Source: Halictus rubicundus
Taxonomy: Eukaryota; Arthropoda; Insecta; Hymenoptera; Halictidae
Assembly (NCBI RefSeq): GCF_050948215.1
Contig: NC_135156.1
Coordinates: 17,903,257 to 17,967,256, forward strand
Direction: 5' to 3'
Length of the DNA stretch: 64,000 bases
A model generated the notes under the pieces. It had not been told where the DNA came from and made no database searches. It was given only the letters and a program-made list of their open reading frames with translations. The translations under genes and the position numbers were made by a program. This document shows positions 1-11,364 of this stretch, in pieces (positions within the stretch are counted from its first letter, which is position 1; every line of letters begins with the position of its first letter).

Positions 1-2098
1 AGCTTCGACTTGCACGCCATTGAACGGTTCGGTTAATTGATTCGCCAGTGCCAGGAATTAATTTGCAGGTCTAACAAGGTTTTGTTGCAAACGGGAGAGG
101 AGTCGGCTTGTGCTTAATTGTTCAAACGATCGTGCAGACGTTCGCACGATCGTCTAAGCGTGGTTACGGCGACCGAATGTTGTTCTCTGTCGAAAAAAGA
201 AAAAAAGGAAAACGATCACCAGAGATATGTGATTGCAGAAACATCCGTAGTGCATTACCGATGCGTCCCGTAGATTGTAACCCTCCAGATAAGGGGATCT
301 CGAGCTCCCCAAAAAAAAAAAAAAAGAAGAATAAGGATAATAATATAGTAGAGCTCGCGTCGGGTCGCGCGTCGTTTCAACGAATACGAGCGTTGGAACC
401 TGGCGTGACGAGCCTGCGGAATAGGAGTCGCGTTCGGTTGGTCGACGTTAATTAAACCTGACGAAACTCGGCGTAATTTTCATATCATTACGGCTAGCCG
501 GGCCAGTGAGTAAGGGATTCAGCGATCTAGCCGAACGTTCTGGTTAACAAAAAAAAAAAAAAAAAAAAAAAATAAAAAGCCCGTGTTTCCGTGGACAGGG
601 CAGGAAGCGATCCACTAGAATCAACAGGTGAGCCTGGGCCGTCGAGCAGCCAGGAATAACCGACTGAAATTCAGCCAATTAACGAGCCAGCGATCGGGGC
701 GGCCGATTAACTTTTGGGCCAGTGGAACTTTGGCGGACTAGTCGCGTTCGATTGCCCTGGATAATCGTGGAATTAGGCCAGCCGTCCGCGTCGACCAACG
801 AACAACCGAAAACTTGCTCCAAATACACGAGGTGTCGTCAAAAAGGAATTAAAACAGATCAAAGATGGCTTCCTTGGTCGTTTGTCTGTACCTTTGCGCG
901 CCAATTTGCCAATTTTCATCGATCCCGTGGCTCTGCTATTCCACAATGTACCCAATCGTGAGAAACCGGAATCAGTTCGAAAAGAGTCTACTAATCGCCA
1001 AATTTCACTTCCACTTTCTTCGTAGCAATAGTTCTGCAGTCCACCAAATAGTTGTTGAAAATCATTTTCTTCTACTGACCTTTGAACGTCCCCGTGGCAG
1101 ACCTTCGCAATGCAATCAAAAATGTCACGGCCACCCTTTGCTTTCTCGAAATAATCTAGATCGTATTTTCAACCCTTCGGCCGCCATATTGTCAACAACT
1201 GGAACGTCCCTTTCACGAGGACGTGAAAGTGGCAATTACTGTGCATAAAGGGTCTCGTTCGGTAATTATTCACAAGAAATGAAGTTTAACAATAAAATTA
1301 ATGAATTATGCTGAAAAATCGTGATATACACGTGCAGCGAGATATATTTGATTGGGCTACTTTTCTGCTCGAACTCGGGTTCCGATTTATAGTTACTTCC
1401 GGTCGGCGTAAAAAATCGATTACGATCATTACGACCCTGGTCGCCAACACCCTCTAGCTCGGCGGCGGTTCCGCTTAATTACAAGCTCGTTAAATATTTA
1501 TAGCACCGCGGATTACGAGCAAGGTTAATTACGGCAGCCAATTAATTAGATGGCGTGCGATGGCTGTTTAATGAAACGAGGCTAGCTGACATTGTCGCCA
1601 GCGACTGGTGCCGATCGAGAAACCTGTTTCGCAATCAGATTTGACCGGCACTCGAAACCTGTAAAACCACCGCGGTACTTAACAATGGCTACCAGTTTTG
1701 CCGTGGTTTTAGCGATTCCGTCCGACCGTGCGGCGTATGGAAATATCAACGAAGGCTTCTAAACGCGAACGATACGACTTCCTTCCTCGAATCGGCGATC
1801 GTCATTGCCGCCGTCGTCGGACGAGGAGGTGTACCGTTTCGCTCGGCTAATTTCGTGGTCGGTTTCGCACGCCTAAATACGCCATTCCGAAAAATTCAGG
1901 GATACGGCCACTCTGGAGTACGAAAAGTTCTAATTTTCCGAATTTTTCCCGGGAATGCAATGGAAGAAACGAAGAATCCATCTACAGGTTTATATTGTAC
2001 AGACTTGGAAGCGTGGACAATCATTTTTTCACAATAATTATAGCGTTAAATAAATGCGGTACTCATTTTAGTTCGAATTTCAGACAAATTTCAAATGA
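1..2098. other. Non-coding stretch, nothing recognised
   Basis: I see no gene, RNA or transposon terminus here. Open frames are short and mostly start at non-ATG codons. The stretch has CpG-rich patches, A runs at 311-325 and 548-572, and no domain I can name. It could be intergenic or intronic. Confidence 0.5.
548..572. repeat. Poly(A) tract of 25
   Basis: An uninterrupted run of 25 A, followed by T and five more A. No target-site duplication or retroelement body is evident, so I treat it as a simple repeat. Confidence 0.8.
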
Positions 2099-2102
2099 TT
2101 AA

Positions 2103-2504
2103 CCCTTTGCACCCGGTGCTATTTTAATTCTAGAACTATTAGGTCGTCCCATAAGTTCGTGCCGTTTACTCGTGTACCATTTAAATTCTGAACATAAAAT
2201 ATGTAATCACCCTTTCATTCCACAACCTCTTCTGACCTTTTTCGCAAAGACATCGTCGCTATAAAATTTCTGCGGGCTTTCGTTAAAATACTTTCCAATG
2301 GTGAATAATATAAGCATATCCACGGCACGAACTTATGGGACGACCTCGTTTTATGCATACGAAATTGATCCGATTTCCACGTATAATATTTGAATGGTTA
2401 GTGATCTACAAATTTTGTGATGCAACAAATATTTTGTAATATTTCTTTTAATTCGTCTGAATTGATGCCACAACTATTTCTAGCTGCCACTCGAGTGCGA
2501 AGGG
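2103..2504. mobile_element. TTAA-1b MITE interrupted by a mini-mariner
   Basis: The ends read CCCTTTGCACCCGG on the left and CCACTCGAGTGCGAAGGG on the right, with TTAA on each side (2099-2102 and 2505-2508). The body matches the intact relative at 33217-33458 except where a 206-bp element lies at 2141-2346. TTAA duplication and short ends starting CCC fit a piggyBac-mobilised non-autonomous element; that assignment is inference. Confidence 0.75.
2141..2346 (-). mobile_element. 206-bp mini-mariner nested in a TTAA MITE
   Basis: Perfect 25-bp terminal inverted repeats begin AGGTCGTCCCATAAGTTCGT. Read on the minus strand, the interior resembles the extreme C-terminus of a mariner transposase: an FY motif about ten codons after KYFNE, then degraded codons and an in-frame stop. 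It therefore looks like a deletion derivative of an autonomous mariner that kept both ends and a scrap of the transposase 3' end. The TA duplication is clear on the left only. Confidence 0.7.
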
Positions 2505-2508
2505 TTAA

Positions 2509-4643
2509 AAGCAGCTTCGAAGACCTTGTGAAAAAGTGAATTCACCCTTCAAAGTGGGCACAGGGTGTTGCAAGATTTTTTGGTAATTGTGGCCGATGTT
2601 TACTTAATTTTCCGGAGTGGTATGAAAGCCGAGGAATTCGATTGCGTACGGAGCGTGCCATAATTGATGGCGACAACGTTCTGGAACCGGCCCCGGCACC
2701 TGACGCGATACGCCGAGCAACCCCCATCCCCCGTATCCTCCCCTAATTATAATTAGATCCGCCGACCAGTGTGCGCCCTGAATCCTAATGCGCCGGGTCG
2801 CCCGCGGCGCACTACAATTCCCAAAAATTCTGTTGCAAGTGGCAACTGACTTCGACGGTTAGGGACAGCACACCTTATGCTCCCTCGTGGGGTTCGATCC
2901 CGCGGGACTATCATTCTATCAATGTTTATCCTACCAAGTTCATCGAGCTCGAACTTCCTCCCTTTGCTGGCCGCCATGTTCCTAGTCTAACGAACTCGAA
3001 CCTGAACCGTTTAACACGGTTACCGGAAGGTTCTGATTGGCCGAACAGTACTAATAACAAGCAGGAATAATTGCTTCGGACAACCACAATTTTGCAACTA
3101 AAATAATTCTCTGATATTCTTTTCTTTATTACGAAAAAGTGAAGTCATGTCACCATTTTTTAGGCATTTCCGATAGTGCAATGAAAAAATGTTTTAGACA
3201 AAAGTGTGTCTGTACTTGGCGAGCTACATGTTCGCATATTCTTAAATCTAAAAAAATGCTTTTTACGTAAGAAAGAAAAGGTCACCTAGACTTTTTTAAA
3301 TGGCGCCACATGGTTTGGACATCGTGGGATTGTTGCTGACGTCGAGACGAATTCAACGGTATATTATACTACGACCTTGAAACGACCTGAAACTCGAAAA
3401 TTTTGTGCAAACGTAACTTTAATGAAAAATTATCTCTTACAAGACAAAGCAAGTTACATTAGATGATCGAACTGTGATCGTATAGCGCTGCGAGCATACT
3501 GGCATCGGTTTGCCGATCAAAATCAGACGAAAGATGACGCAATCATGTTTACTGGTTTAATTTAGAAATCGTATGCGTGTCGCGAGTATGGCAAAGCGGA
3601 TTAAGTTGGCATGCGAGATGGAACGAGGAGCTGGAAGCGATCGTTTCGCCGGTTTCGAGTGTGTCTATAAACGGCAAGCCGCGGAATAATTGATCGACTG
3701 GACGAATTAGGGTGCTCGGCAGACCGTTAATTAATTATTCCGTCTGCCGGTGTGGCTCTGGTGTCGATTAGAACGCACGAGAAATGGAAACTTTGTTCGG
3801 ACAGAGCGCGTGGCGGGGATCGTTCGCATGTTCGCTGCGAAACAGGATAACAGAGGGCAACCGAAAAAACGTCGCGGTGAGATGATCAAGATCGTGGCAC
3901 GGAACGAGGAAGAAGGGAGAGAAGACCTAGAGAAAGGGAGGGGTCGCCGAGGGGTCGCCGACGAAGAAAGGAGACAGCAGATCGTCGCCAATTATAATTA
4001 ATCTTTCGGTAATTACAGGCCCTCCGGTATCGCGTGAGATTACTGATACGACAGATGCGAGATTTTAACGCGGCCAATTAATGTCGAAGCGGCGGAAAGC
4101 GTATCGTTCGATATACGTATATATCCGTGGTCGCCGATATGATCGAGCGATCGAACCGAATCGAAAGTATATACCTGCGAATAAGAAAGGGGGTGGGGGG
4201 GACTGTCTGGTCGGGAGGAACGATGGAATAATAATTTCGTTGTCGAGCTGTTGCCCGCCGCGAAATTGTTACGCGGTCGCGTGATCCGTGCGATCCGGAC
4301 CGTGCAATTAGGGGACAATTCTTTCTTTCTTTTGCTCGATAATTACGGACAATAAAGATTACCGAGGATTACACGCCACGGTCGCGCGTCCCCGAATCTC
4401 CCTGATCCGAGCGACAACGATCCTCTCTATCACTCTATCTACATTAGAATTGCAAATCGCTTACAAATTCACGAAAATCGACCCCTTCGGCTATACTTTT
4501 CGTGGCCAGGTCTTGTTAGGATCGTTGCCTCTCCGCAGGCGCGCTAGCCCCGGGACTGACGCGACATCGTATCACTATAATACACCGAACGTCCAACGCC
4601 ATTTTCTTCCCCTTTCCCCTTTTTCAACGAAACCAGCTTTCAT
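2509..4643. other. Non-coding stretch, nothing recognised
   Basis: No gene or mobile-element boundary recognised. A tRNA B-box-like motif at about 2889 lacks a foldable cloverleaf. The frames at 3731-4001 on both strands are shadows of one GA-rich segment. Confidence 0.45.
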
Positions 4644-4647
4644 CTAA

Positions 4648-4802
4648 CACGTTCACTGCGGCGTCACCTGTACGACGGAATTATTTGTGCACGTTCAAAT
4701 TTGATTAGGATCTGCAAAACCGAAGAAGGTTGAAAGAGCATTTAGTACAATCTTTCATTTCATTAAATAAGTCGCTTTGATTTTATAGAATTTCCAAGAT
4801 TC
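4648..4802. mobile_element. TTAA-2 MITE, 3' truncated
   Basis: It begins CACGTTCACTGC after CTAA (a decayed TTAA). The body matches the intact relative at 30460-30669, including a conserved internal TTCATTAAATAA segment. The matching right end is missing; sequence shared with 40522-40660 takes over at about 4806. Confidence 0.6.
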
Positions 4803-4805
4803 TGA

Positions 4806-4950
4806 GCAGGGACCAAAAATGACAGTTATTCTAAAATCTTCTAGAATAAAAATCATTGATAAAAAGCTGATTATTATCGAAATTTAAGGTAATCTACAGA
4901 AGATATAAGGAAAAAGAAAAAATATCGATTTTTATACTTTTTGGTTTCAA
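4806..4950. repeat. Dispersed repeat, copy 1
   Basis: It starts GCAGGGACCAAAAATGACAG and aligns with 40522-40660. No ends or target duplication could be fixed. Type unknown. Confidence 0.4.
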
Positions 4951-4960
4951 ATAACAGTTA

Positions 4961-5268
4961 CAGTGAATTCTCGATACGAGTCAGTTGCGCCGTTCTGGTG
5001 ACTGACTCTTAGACGAAACCTGAGGTTGTCGCCCAGCATTTCAAATACACAGTTCACGCTGGAAACCTAAGAGTCACATGCGTCTATAAGTCATAAAAGC
5101 CTATGACTGCTAAGCGATAGTGACAAGACGACTGAGAAAATGTCTTCCTCCGATAGAATGTTGAAAGAGAGACGGCTCTTCAGCTTCGGCTCCTCACCGC
5201 GGTGGTGTCAGTAATTCCACTGACTCCAAATTGTAAGGTTGACACTGACTCGTAACGAGAATTCACTG
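4961..5268. mobile_element. TA-2 pogo-like MITE, 308 bp
   Basis: The ends CAGTGAATTCTCGATACGAG and CTCGTAACGAGAATTCACTG are inverted repeats, flanked by TA at 4959-4960 and 5269-5270. The CAGTGAA...CTCG style of terminus and TA target resemble pogo/Tigger elements; superfamily assignment is inference. There is no coding capacity. Confidence 0.65.
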
Positions 5269-5534
5269 TACTAGCGTCGAAAAAATTGGATCCTTCTCGA
5301 TAACTGTTATCGACGAAGAAAAACTGTTTCGCTCGTAACAGTGATCGATGATCGAATTTCTTTTCACTTGTTCGCAATAATTATTGATGAAAAAATTCAT
5401 TTCAGTTGCTCATTTAATTACCGAATTGTCTACTCTTCCTCGGACGGAGCAAGCCTGTGAAATTTATTGAGAAGGTCCATAAGAACAGCACAAAATCTGA
5501 AAAAAAGTTTCAAAATTTTTTCAACTGGTAAAAT
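4978..5534. repeat. Duplicated segment, copy 1
   Basis: This covers most of the TA-2 MITE plus about 270 bp of right flank. It is repeated almost colinearly at 11365-11944, with a few indels and substitutions. The flank includes the GATAACTGTTATCGACGAAG-type short repeat seen elsewhere in the window. Confidence 0.8.
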
Positions 5535-5746
5535 CAGAAATATAGACTCCCGTATTTATCAAAACTGGCGCGCATAATTCACGCTGTGCCCGCAACTCAG
5601 GTTAGCGTTGGTCGAACTTTTTCTGCTCTAAAATTAACGTTAGATGATTCGCGGTGTAATTTGTCAGGAGAAAATTTGGAAAACTCATGTTTGTCACATT
5701 GAATTTTGATTGTAGCAATCAATATTACGAATAAAAAATTTATTAA

Positions 5747-5984
5747 CCCTTTGCACTTCAAGCTATTTTAACTCCAAAAAGGAACATTTCTTCCGACCTA
5801 GAATATTTCCCTTCTATATATTCTTTTTTCATGTTATACAGACGAAAATGGTGCGATTTACACGTACAGTATTGAAATGTTTAGTAATTTATTAAATACA
5901 ACCAAATTTAACAATGGGAAACATATTTTGAATAATGCAGCAATTTTTAGTGGTGCTTTACAGTCACCATTCGAGTGCTAAGGG
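5747..5984. mobile_element. TTAA-1a MITE, complete, 238 bp
   Basis: It starts CCCTTTGCACTTCAAGC and ends ATTCGAGTGCTAAGGG, flanked by TTAA at 5743-5746 and 5985-5988. No ORF. This is the most complete uninterrupted 1a copy and serves as the reference for the copies at 19575, 37111 and 53802. Confidence 0.8.
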
Positions 5985-7152
5985 TTAAATAATTGATCGT
6001 CTACCATATGAAAGTTGTACTATTTAATAATAACTATCACAAATTTCCTCCGTCGACAACTGTTATGAGCGATCGAAACGAACTTCTCCCATTGATAACT
6101 GTGTATGGAAAATAGTGTTGTCCAGCTAGCGAGCTCGCTTCGACCATGGCGCGATGGCGTCATTTCGTCATTTGTCCCCCATAGCAAGACAACGGGCCCC
6201 ACCGGGCCGAGAGCTTTGTCTCGGGTCCGTGCTCGCGTTAAACCTGTTCTTCAGCGTTCTGCCTCGGGTAACTGTATTCCGCCGCGAGGAAAAAAAGATT
6301 TACGTTCAACTCGCACCGCTCTTGATCATATTCCCGACCTGTTCGGACAATGTCCTCCGACCAATTCGGAGATTCTTTCGCTTTCGAAAAAAGTGTCCCG
6401 GAGCGTTCGAGCCCGTTCGCGACAAATCGACGTATCGCCATTTTCGTCGAACCGGGTCGAGCATTTCGATTACACCCGACGTCGCTCTGCCGGTCGCGAA
6501 ACCAGTCCACGAAACTTTCGTCGCTTTCCTCTTCGAGTCCGGTGCCCGATAACGAGAATCAAACGCTAATTAATCGAGCGCGATTAATCGCTCCACTGCA
6601 GGGTTCTCCAAGCGAATTTCCTCCTCCCGAGCTCTCCTGGCCCCCGGCGGATTCGTTATTCCCTTTCCTCGAGGAAACCACCGAGTTTTCGCGTTCATCG
6701 ACTCGTTGATTAACTCTCCTGCCTGAAACAACGCAATCCGCGAGAAACCTCTTACCGCGTGCAAAACAAAACACCGGTACCGGAGCATCGACAAATTCAC
6801 GGAAATCATAGTAAATTCTGCTCGTCCAGGACCGCCAACTCTTTTCAACCGCTCAGTTAAGCTCTGTCCTCTGACCTCTGTCTCGTCCGAACTCTGACGA
6901 TTTCGCTTTGATAGGGCTTATACAGTTCTTCTGTCGGTTTTCTGTGTTTCATTTTACAAAAATATTGATATGTGCACTTTGGTGATTCTAGGACGATACT
7001 GTTCCCGCCGAGGGATTGGACATGAAGTCGAGAAGAGTGATCAAGCGTAGCCGAGGAGGGAAGTAATTGGAACGGAGTTTGACGAGAGACCGATGAATTC
7101 GAGATGGGAAATATTCGGCGGTTGTAGTCTAAGGACCTTTGAGGCTGGTAAC

Positions 7153-7192
7153 CGGCATCGGCATCGGCTTCGGCATCGGCTTTGGCGTCGGT
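7153..7192. repeat. Short GGCATC/GGCTTC repeat
   Basis: Six-base units GGCATC and GGCTTC are repeated about six times with small changes. Confidence 0.7.
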
Positions 7193-7350
7193 GGCAGCGA
7201 GGAAAGGCACCGAGCGTGCTTCCTGCCGCTTGACCGGAAGTCGCGAGTCAGAGGCTCGGCTCTACGTAGGCGTTACGCTTCCTTACGCGTATCTACACCG
7301 TCTCGCTACCCAGTTTTCTCCTGCGGAGCGGGCTCCGCGGGCCCTTCGAC

Positions 7351-7430
7351 GCTCCTCCTCGCTCTGGCTCGCTCCGAATGCCTCGCTCTGACTCGCTCCG
7401 GCTCGCTCCGACTCGCTACGACTCGCTCGA
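7351..7430. repeat. CTCGCTCCGA-type minisatellite
   Basis: About eight imperfect copies of a 9-10 bp unit around CTCGCTC. It explains the open frames of Ser/Arg-rich composition here. Confidence 0.7.
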
Positions 7431-7690
7431 GGAACCTTCCTCCAAGGTCACCCTACGACGACTCTACCCGTCGCGTCGCATCCTTTCCTCCGACTATTTC
7501 GACTCTTCCCTTCGCTTCTATCCCGCTCACTTTCTCGTTATTGCCGTCGCATATTTATACTATTCGCGCAGACGCGGTTCCGTGTCGGTACAACGACACG
7601 TTAATAATATTTCTCGCGTTTCGTTACCGGTACGCGTGCGCGTTGATACGACGCGATACGTATAAACGCTCTTACATTTAAAAGCGTTAA

Positions 7691-8043
7691 CACGTTCACC
7701 GCCATCGTCAAAAATATGTGGCGAGCACGGTCTCGCAATTTACTCGAAGAAAGCCAAATTAATTGTACGCACTCTGCTGTTTCAAGTTATAGTACACGGC
7801 ATAATACACAGACAATATTTAATAACTAAATATTAGGAACATGAATGCATACACGGGCTCCGTTGAGGACCCCACTTACCTAATTCCTTGCTAACTTTGA
7901 TCACAGCAACAATTTATTTCTGTGAACTTTCTGTAAAACTGTAAAATGTCTGCAAACTAAAAATGGCGCGGCTAAGAATGTTAACGCAAAATCCAACACT
8001 GGGGTCCTTTGCGGACCCCACTCATGCGTTTAAGGGTTGAGGG
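7691..8043. mobile_element. Possible TTAA-2-like element, boundaries unclear
   Basis: After TTAA at 7687-7690 the sequence CACGTTCACCGCC resembles the TTAA-2 terminus. The right end is uncertain; candidate TTAAs lie at 7981, 8030 and 8044. A perfect GGGGTCC/GGACCCC hairpin with a 5-base loop lies at 8001-8019. Confidence 0.35.
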
Positions 8044-8047
8044 TTAA

Positions 8048-8841
8048 TCTTCTTTCCGATCGTTTTATAAACTATTCGTTCCGCCAGTCTCTGCGATCTC
8101 GAAGCATTGACGAGTGACTCGTAGTTTATAATTACACCGTGGACCCTTCTGCGAAGAGAACCGTGGAACGAGATCGTTGATTCCTCGGAGGATTGATGAG
8201 GACAAGATTGCAGGGCGCAGACGAAACTCGAGTGGAAATCAATTGCGGATTAATTAGCTCGTCGGTGGAATAATAGTCGGTATAACGGCTCGCGAGGTAC
8301 GTCCCTGAAATTGAAGAACTTTCTCCGCTTTTCAACGGAGACAAAGGAGCCGCGCGAGTTGGCTCCGGTTGATGCGATTCTCGAGGGATCGATCATCGGA
8401 ATAAAGTTCGGGTTCGAGAGAAGGAAACGCGTTCTATCGAGTTGTATCGATCGGGGATATCGACGGGCTGAAAGGAAGGGAAACTTTCTCTACAACTTTT
8501 GACAACCGGGGAAATTTGACCGAGAAAGGGAACAGGCGGAAACGGATAATGTGATAAGGAAAAGAGTAATTCCTCGCCGGTGGGTGGGTACGGCTTCGCG
8601 GCTCCGAATCGAATTATCTTTCGGTCCGTGCACACTCGGCAGGAAACCTAATTTCAGTCTTCCTGTCATGGGAATGTGCGCACCCTGTACCACGACTTTT
8701 ACAAGAACGCGGATCGGCCGGACGGACACCGGTTCCCCGTTCGATCGGGATCGTCCTGCTGGAATTCCCCAGAAGAACTCTTTTCGTTTACGGAAATACA
8801 AAAAATAAAAAGATGATCTTCCATTTAGCTGACTAGAAGCT
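8048..8841. other. Non-coding stretch, nothing recognised
   Basis: No gene or repeat boundary recognised. Frames on both strands are mutual shadows. Confidence 0.45.
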
Positions 8842-9109
8842 ACGTTCCCGCCGGCATGTACCACCAGTGGTGCATAGAGGGCTGTCCCATGGGACGGCTT
8901 GTACCACTGGTGGTACATACACAATTATCCCATCGGCCGGTATGTACCACCAGTGGTACATATGAAGCAATCAATTTTGTGTGTCTTTTTCCTTAATAAA
9001 AAGAAAAAAAAAATTGCAAATGGACTGAATCAAAACAATTCTTTTAACATACAAATATATATAGCCGTCAGATACCGGGAACTACAAATAAGACCGCCGG
9101 CGGGAACGT
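8842..9109. mobile_element. Palindrome-rich MITE, 268 bp
   Basis: Terminal inverted repeats ACGTTCCCGCCGGC / GCCGGCGGGAACGT are perfect over 14 bp. Near the left end lie three near-palindromic 18-mers at 8857-8874, 8900-8917 and 8943-8960, reading TGTACCACCAGTGGTACA or its reverse complement. A GTCCCATGGGAC palindrome sits at 8884-8895. No clear target duplication, so the superfamily is undetermined. Confidence 0.55.
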
Positions 9110-9153
9110 GTTTAATGGAGAAAATTGAATTAAATGTAGAATTAATGGGTGTA

Positions 9154-9527
9154 CCCATAAGTAATCGATTATTTGCAAAGAATTTGTTTTGCCTTTAGTT
9201 CCGTACCGATCGTTCAAGAGGACTGTGCTCAAAATATTCTAAAAAGTATCATTTTCTTTTACAACCCTGCAATAAAATGGCGGCGTCCGTACCTTCCGAG
9301 GATCGTATTCGTCATTGCATACTTTTTCATTTTCATGCAGGATTTCATGCAACGGTGACAACAAAGAAAATTTGCGATGTTTATGACGAACCCTGGATTT
9401 CTGTAAGAGGGGGATTGAAAATTTGCAGGTAAGATGCCAAACAGTCCTTGATAATGATGCAGATTATTAAAACCCTGAATTTACCACAAAGTTTGTTTCA
9501 GATTCCAAAATAATCGATTACTTATGG
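9154..9527 (+). mobile_element. Internally deleted mariner, 374 bp
   Basis: The left end CCATAAGTAATCGATTATTT and the right end AAATAATCGATTACTTATGG are perfect inverted repeats; TA precedes the left end at 9152-9153. The right flank is a 12-base C run, so its TA copy is unclear. The interior keeps the transposase start and the last roughly 25 codons, with everything between removed. The same lineage is present as a longer, 5'-truncated copy at 52209-55032. Confidence 0.75.
9277..9432 (+). pseudogene. Mariner transposase remnant, start joined to C-terminus
   Basis: The ATG at 9277 opens a frame MAASVPSEDRIRHC... that continues through the first predicted helices (FHFHAG, KKICDVY). It then crosses a deletion junction at about 9385 and shifts frame relative to the C-terminal part, which in another frame reads a KRGIENLQ-like tail. 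All three catalytic Asp positions are lost. The 51-codon product cannot be a transposase. Confidence 0.7.
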
Positions 9528-9539
9528 CCCCCCCCCCCC
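9528..9539. repeat. Poly(C) tract of 12
   Basis: Twelve C directly abut the mariner right end. Expansion here has probably erased the TA duplication. Confidence 0.8.
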
Positions 9540-10284
9540 AATAAGAACAGTGGCCATCGCATGCTCCGAGGGCTGTACCGTTATAAATTCGATCTGTTAA
9601 TTTCTCTTTACGTGTGCATAAAACCCGCGACAACGCATAGATTTAGGCGCGTTCTGTCCAAAGCGTTCGTCGCGAGCATGACTCGATATTATAAGACAAC
9701 GAGTCACCGCGACGGATTCCCGGCCGTGAATCGTTAATTTCCGTAACGAACTGCGCGCAAGGATGACCGGCCGCTCTCGGCACGACCGGTGCACGCTCTA
9801 CTCTCCACTCCTCTCCGCTCCTCGCGCAGAGCGCAGCCACAGTGCAGCGCGTACGCCGCCAGGAAGCACGAGCGCGAGCAACAGGAGGCAGAAGAGGAGG
9901 AAGAAGGACGCGACGATAAAATGATTCGAGTCGTTGCCCGAAAACGGCCGGTCGAAGAGCAGAGTACACCGGGACGGGAACGATTCGCCGAAGTGGATTT
10001 TGCCGCGCATGCAGCCTGGCTCCCGGGGAAAGTCATTAAACCGGGTCATTAAGCTGATTGCTATCTCGTTGATTCGCGGAATTAATCGTTCGAATTCGTG
10101 CGTCCTCCGCTCGGCCACAATAAACTTGATCGCTTTATCGTGACGTCGCGCGTTCGATCCTTCCGGCGCGACGCGATCCAGACACGCTTCCACGTCGATC
10201 TTCTCCGTTTATCTTCCTTCCCCCAACGCCATTAGATGCAGCCCTTTCCGGTCCGAAGCTTCAAGCTTCCCGCCTTAACTACGG
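9540..10284. other. Non-coding, CpG-rich; nothing recognised
   Basis: Overlapping frames on both strands show no domain. The Glu/Arg-rich frame near 9840-9950 is compositional. Confidence 0.45.
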
Positions 10285-10420
10285 TCAACATTCTTGTTTA
10301 TTTAAGCATACATTATCATGAAATTCGTACAAAGTTTACGGAAATTCAATCTTCTCCTTTCTATAGAACGGCTTGTAAGACGTTTGTCCACGTGTTTTGT
10401 GCTTGGTAGGTTTACTGTGA
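10285..10420. mobile_element. TTAA-4 MITE fragment
   Basis: It aligns with the right two thirds of the intact TTAA-4 element at 15438-15641, including TTATTTAAGCATA, AATCTTCTCC and the near-terminal TTTTGTGCTTGGTAGGTTT. The left end is missing and the right terminus is degraded. Confidence 0.55.
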
Positions 10421-10787
10421 ACACGTTGACAGTCTCGCAGCTTGCTGAAACAAATTGAAAGTTTGATTTGCGACAGGGTGCATTCGGCGCATTTCGTTTG
10501 TCAAAGAAGGTGAACAGGATCTGCAGAAGGGCCCCGATACTCGGGTTGCAAAACCTGTGTGCCCACCACCAGTGGGCAGGTAAAGCAGGCTCGCAGTGGG
10601 TCGGTCGGTGTATAGTGTACCTGCTCTTGTGCTCCTGTGCTCTCGGGTCCGTGCTCTCTCGAAAAATCGCGAGGAAAAGCAAGCAAAGGAGGACAGAGAG
10701 CAGCGGAGGTGCAGCAGCTGGCTTCACCGCAACATCTGGCGGTATCCGATACTTATTCGGCAGTGCCACGCGCCACTTCCACTTCTC

Positions 10788-10790
<3 letters not shown>

Positions 10791-10826
<36 letters not shown>
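10791..10826. repeat. (CT)n microsatellite
   Basis: Eighteen uninterrupted CT units. Confidence 0.95.
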
Positions 10827-10831
<5 letters not shown>

Positions 10832-10916
10832 TCTTTTCTTCTCGCTTCCTCTTCCTATTTCCGCGCTTTTCCGCCCCTTCGTCAATTCCCGTACCCCGGA
10901 GCCGAGGAGGACACAA

Positions 10917-10918
<2 letters not shown>

Positions 10919-10955
<37 letters not shown>
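10919..10955. repeat. (CT)n microsatellite
   Basis: About eighteen CT units, 92 bp after the previous tract. Confidence 0.95.
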
Positions 10956-10959
<4 letters not shown>

Positions 10960-11235
10960 TCGCCTTTCTCTCCTTTTCCCTTCTTTTCACTTCGTTCCAC
11001 ATCCTCCTCCGGCCTCTTCGCTTCCGGTAAGATCGAACAATTCCTCCGGAACATCCGCGTTCGGCTCTCATTCTTCTTTTCTCCTCGGCATTGTGCGCTG
11101 CGGCGCCGGTGCATCGCACTCGTTTCCGTAAATTCGATTAACCTCTCACGTGCGCCTTCCCAGATGGGAGCACTACTTTCGTCGTTTCTTCTTCCACGCC
11201 CCACTTCAGCATTCCTCGTTTCTTTCCGCAGTCGC

Positions 11236-11364
11236 TTTGTATAGTTTCGAGTTGATGAATCGAGGAATCTCGAAGATTCACCGCAACTTTCCGGCCGAAT
11301 TTTAACCCTCCGAGGCGCCTCTCGAGTACAGCGAACTCTCGCTATAAGTCAGTTCTAGGGCCTG
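11236..11364. repeat. 129-bp direct repeat, left copy
   Basis: Begins TTTGTATAGTTTCGAGTTG and ends TCTAGGGCCTG; near-identical to 11945-12073. It includes unique flank plus the first 36 bases of a TA-2 MITE (CAGCGAACTCTCGC at 11329). Confidence 0.85.

Larger units (their letters stand above)
5989..7686. other. Non-coding, GC-rich; nothing recognised
   Basis: Overlapping frames on both strands between 6105 and 6850 and between 7139 and 7681 show no domain and arise from CpG-rich and Ser/Arg-rich low-complexity sequence. Two short repeats are listed separately. Confidence 0.45.
10421..11235. other. Low-complexity, pyrimidine-rich region
   Basis: Two CT microsatellites keep several frames open on both strands, up to 300 codons on the minus strand. 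Those frames translate to Ser-Leu or Arg-Glu repeats with no domain, so I call no gene. Confidence 0.6.

Noticed and set aside
2860..2915. tRNA-like B box GGTTCGATCCC
   Set aside because: The T-arm has a mismatch, and no A box, anticodon arm or acceptor stem can be paired around it.
10302..11244. Open frames of 300 codons (minus) and 258 codons (plus) as genes
   Set aside because: They overlap each other, owe their length to two CT microsatellites, and translate to Arg-Glu or Ser-Leu runs.
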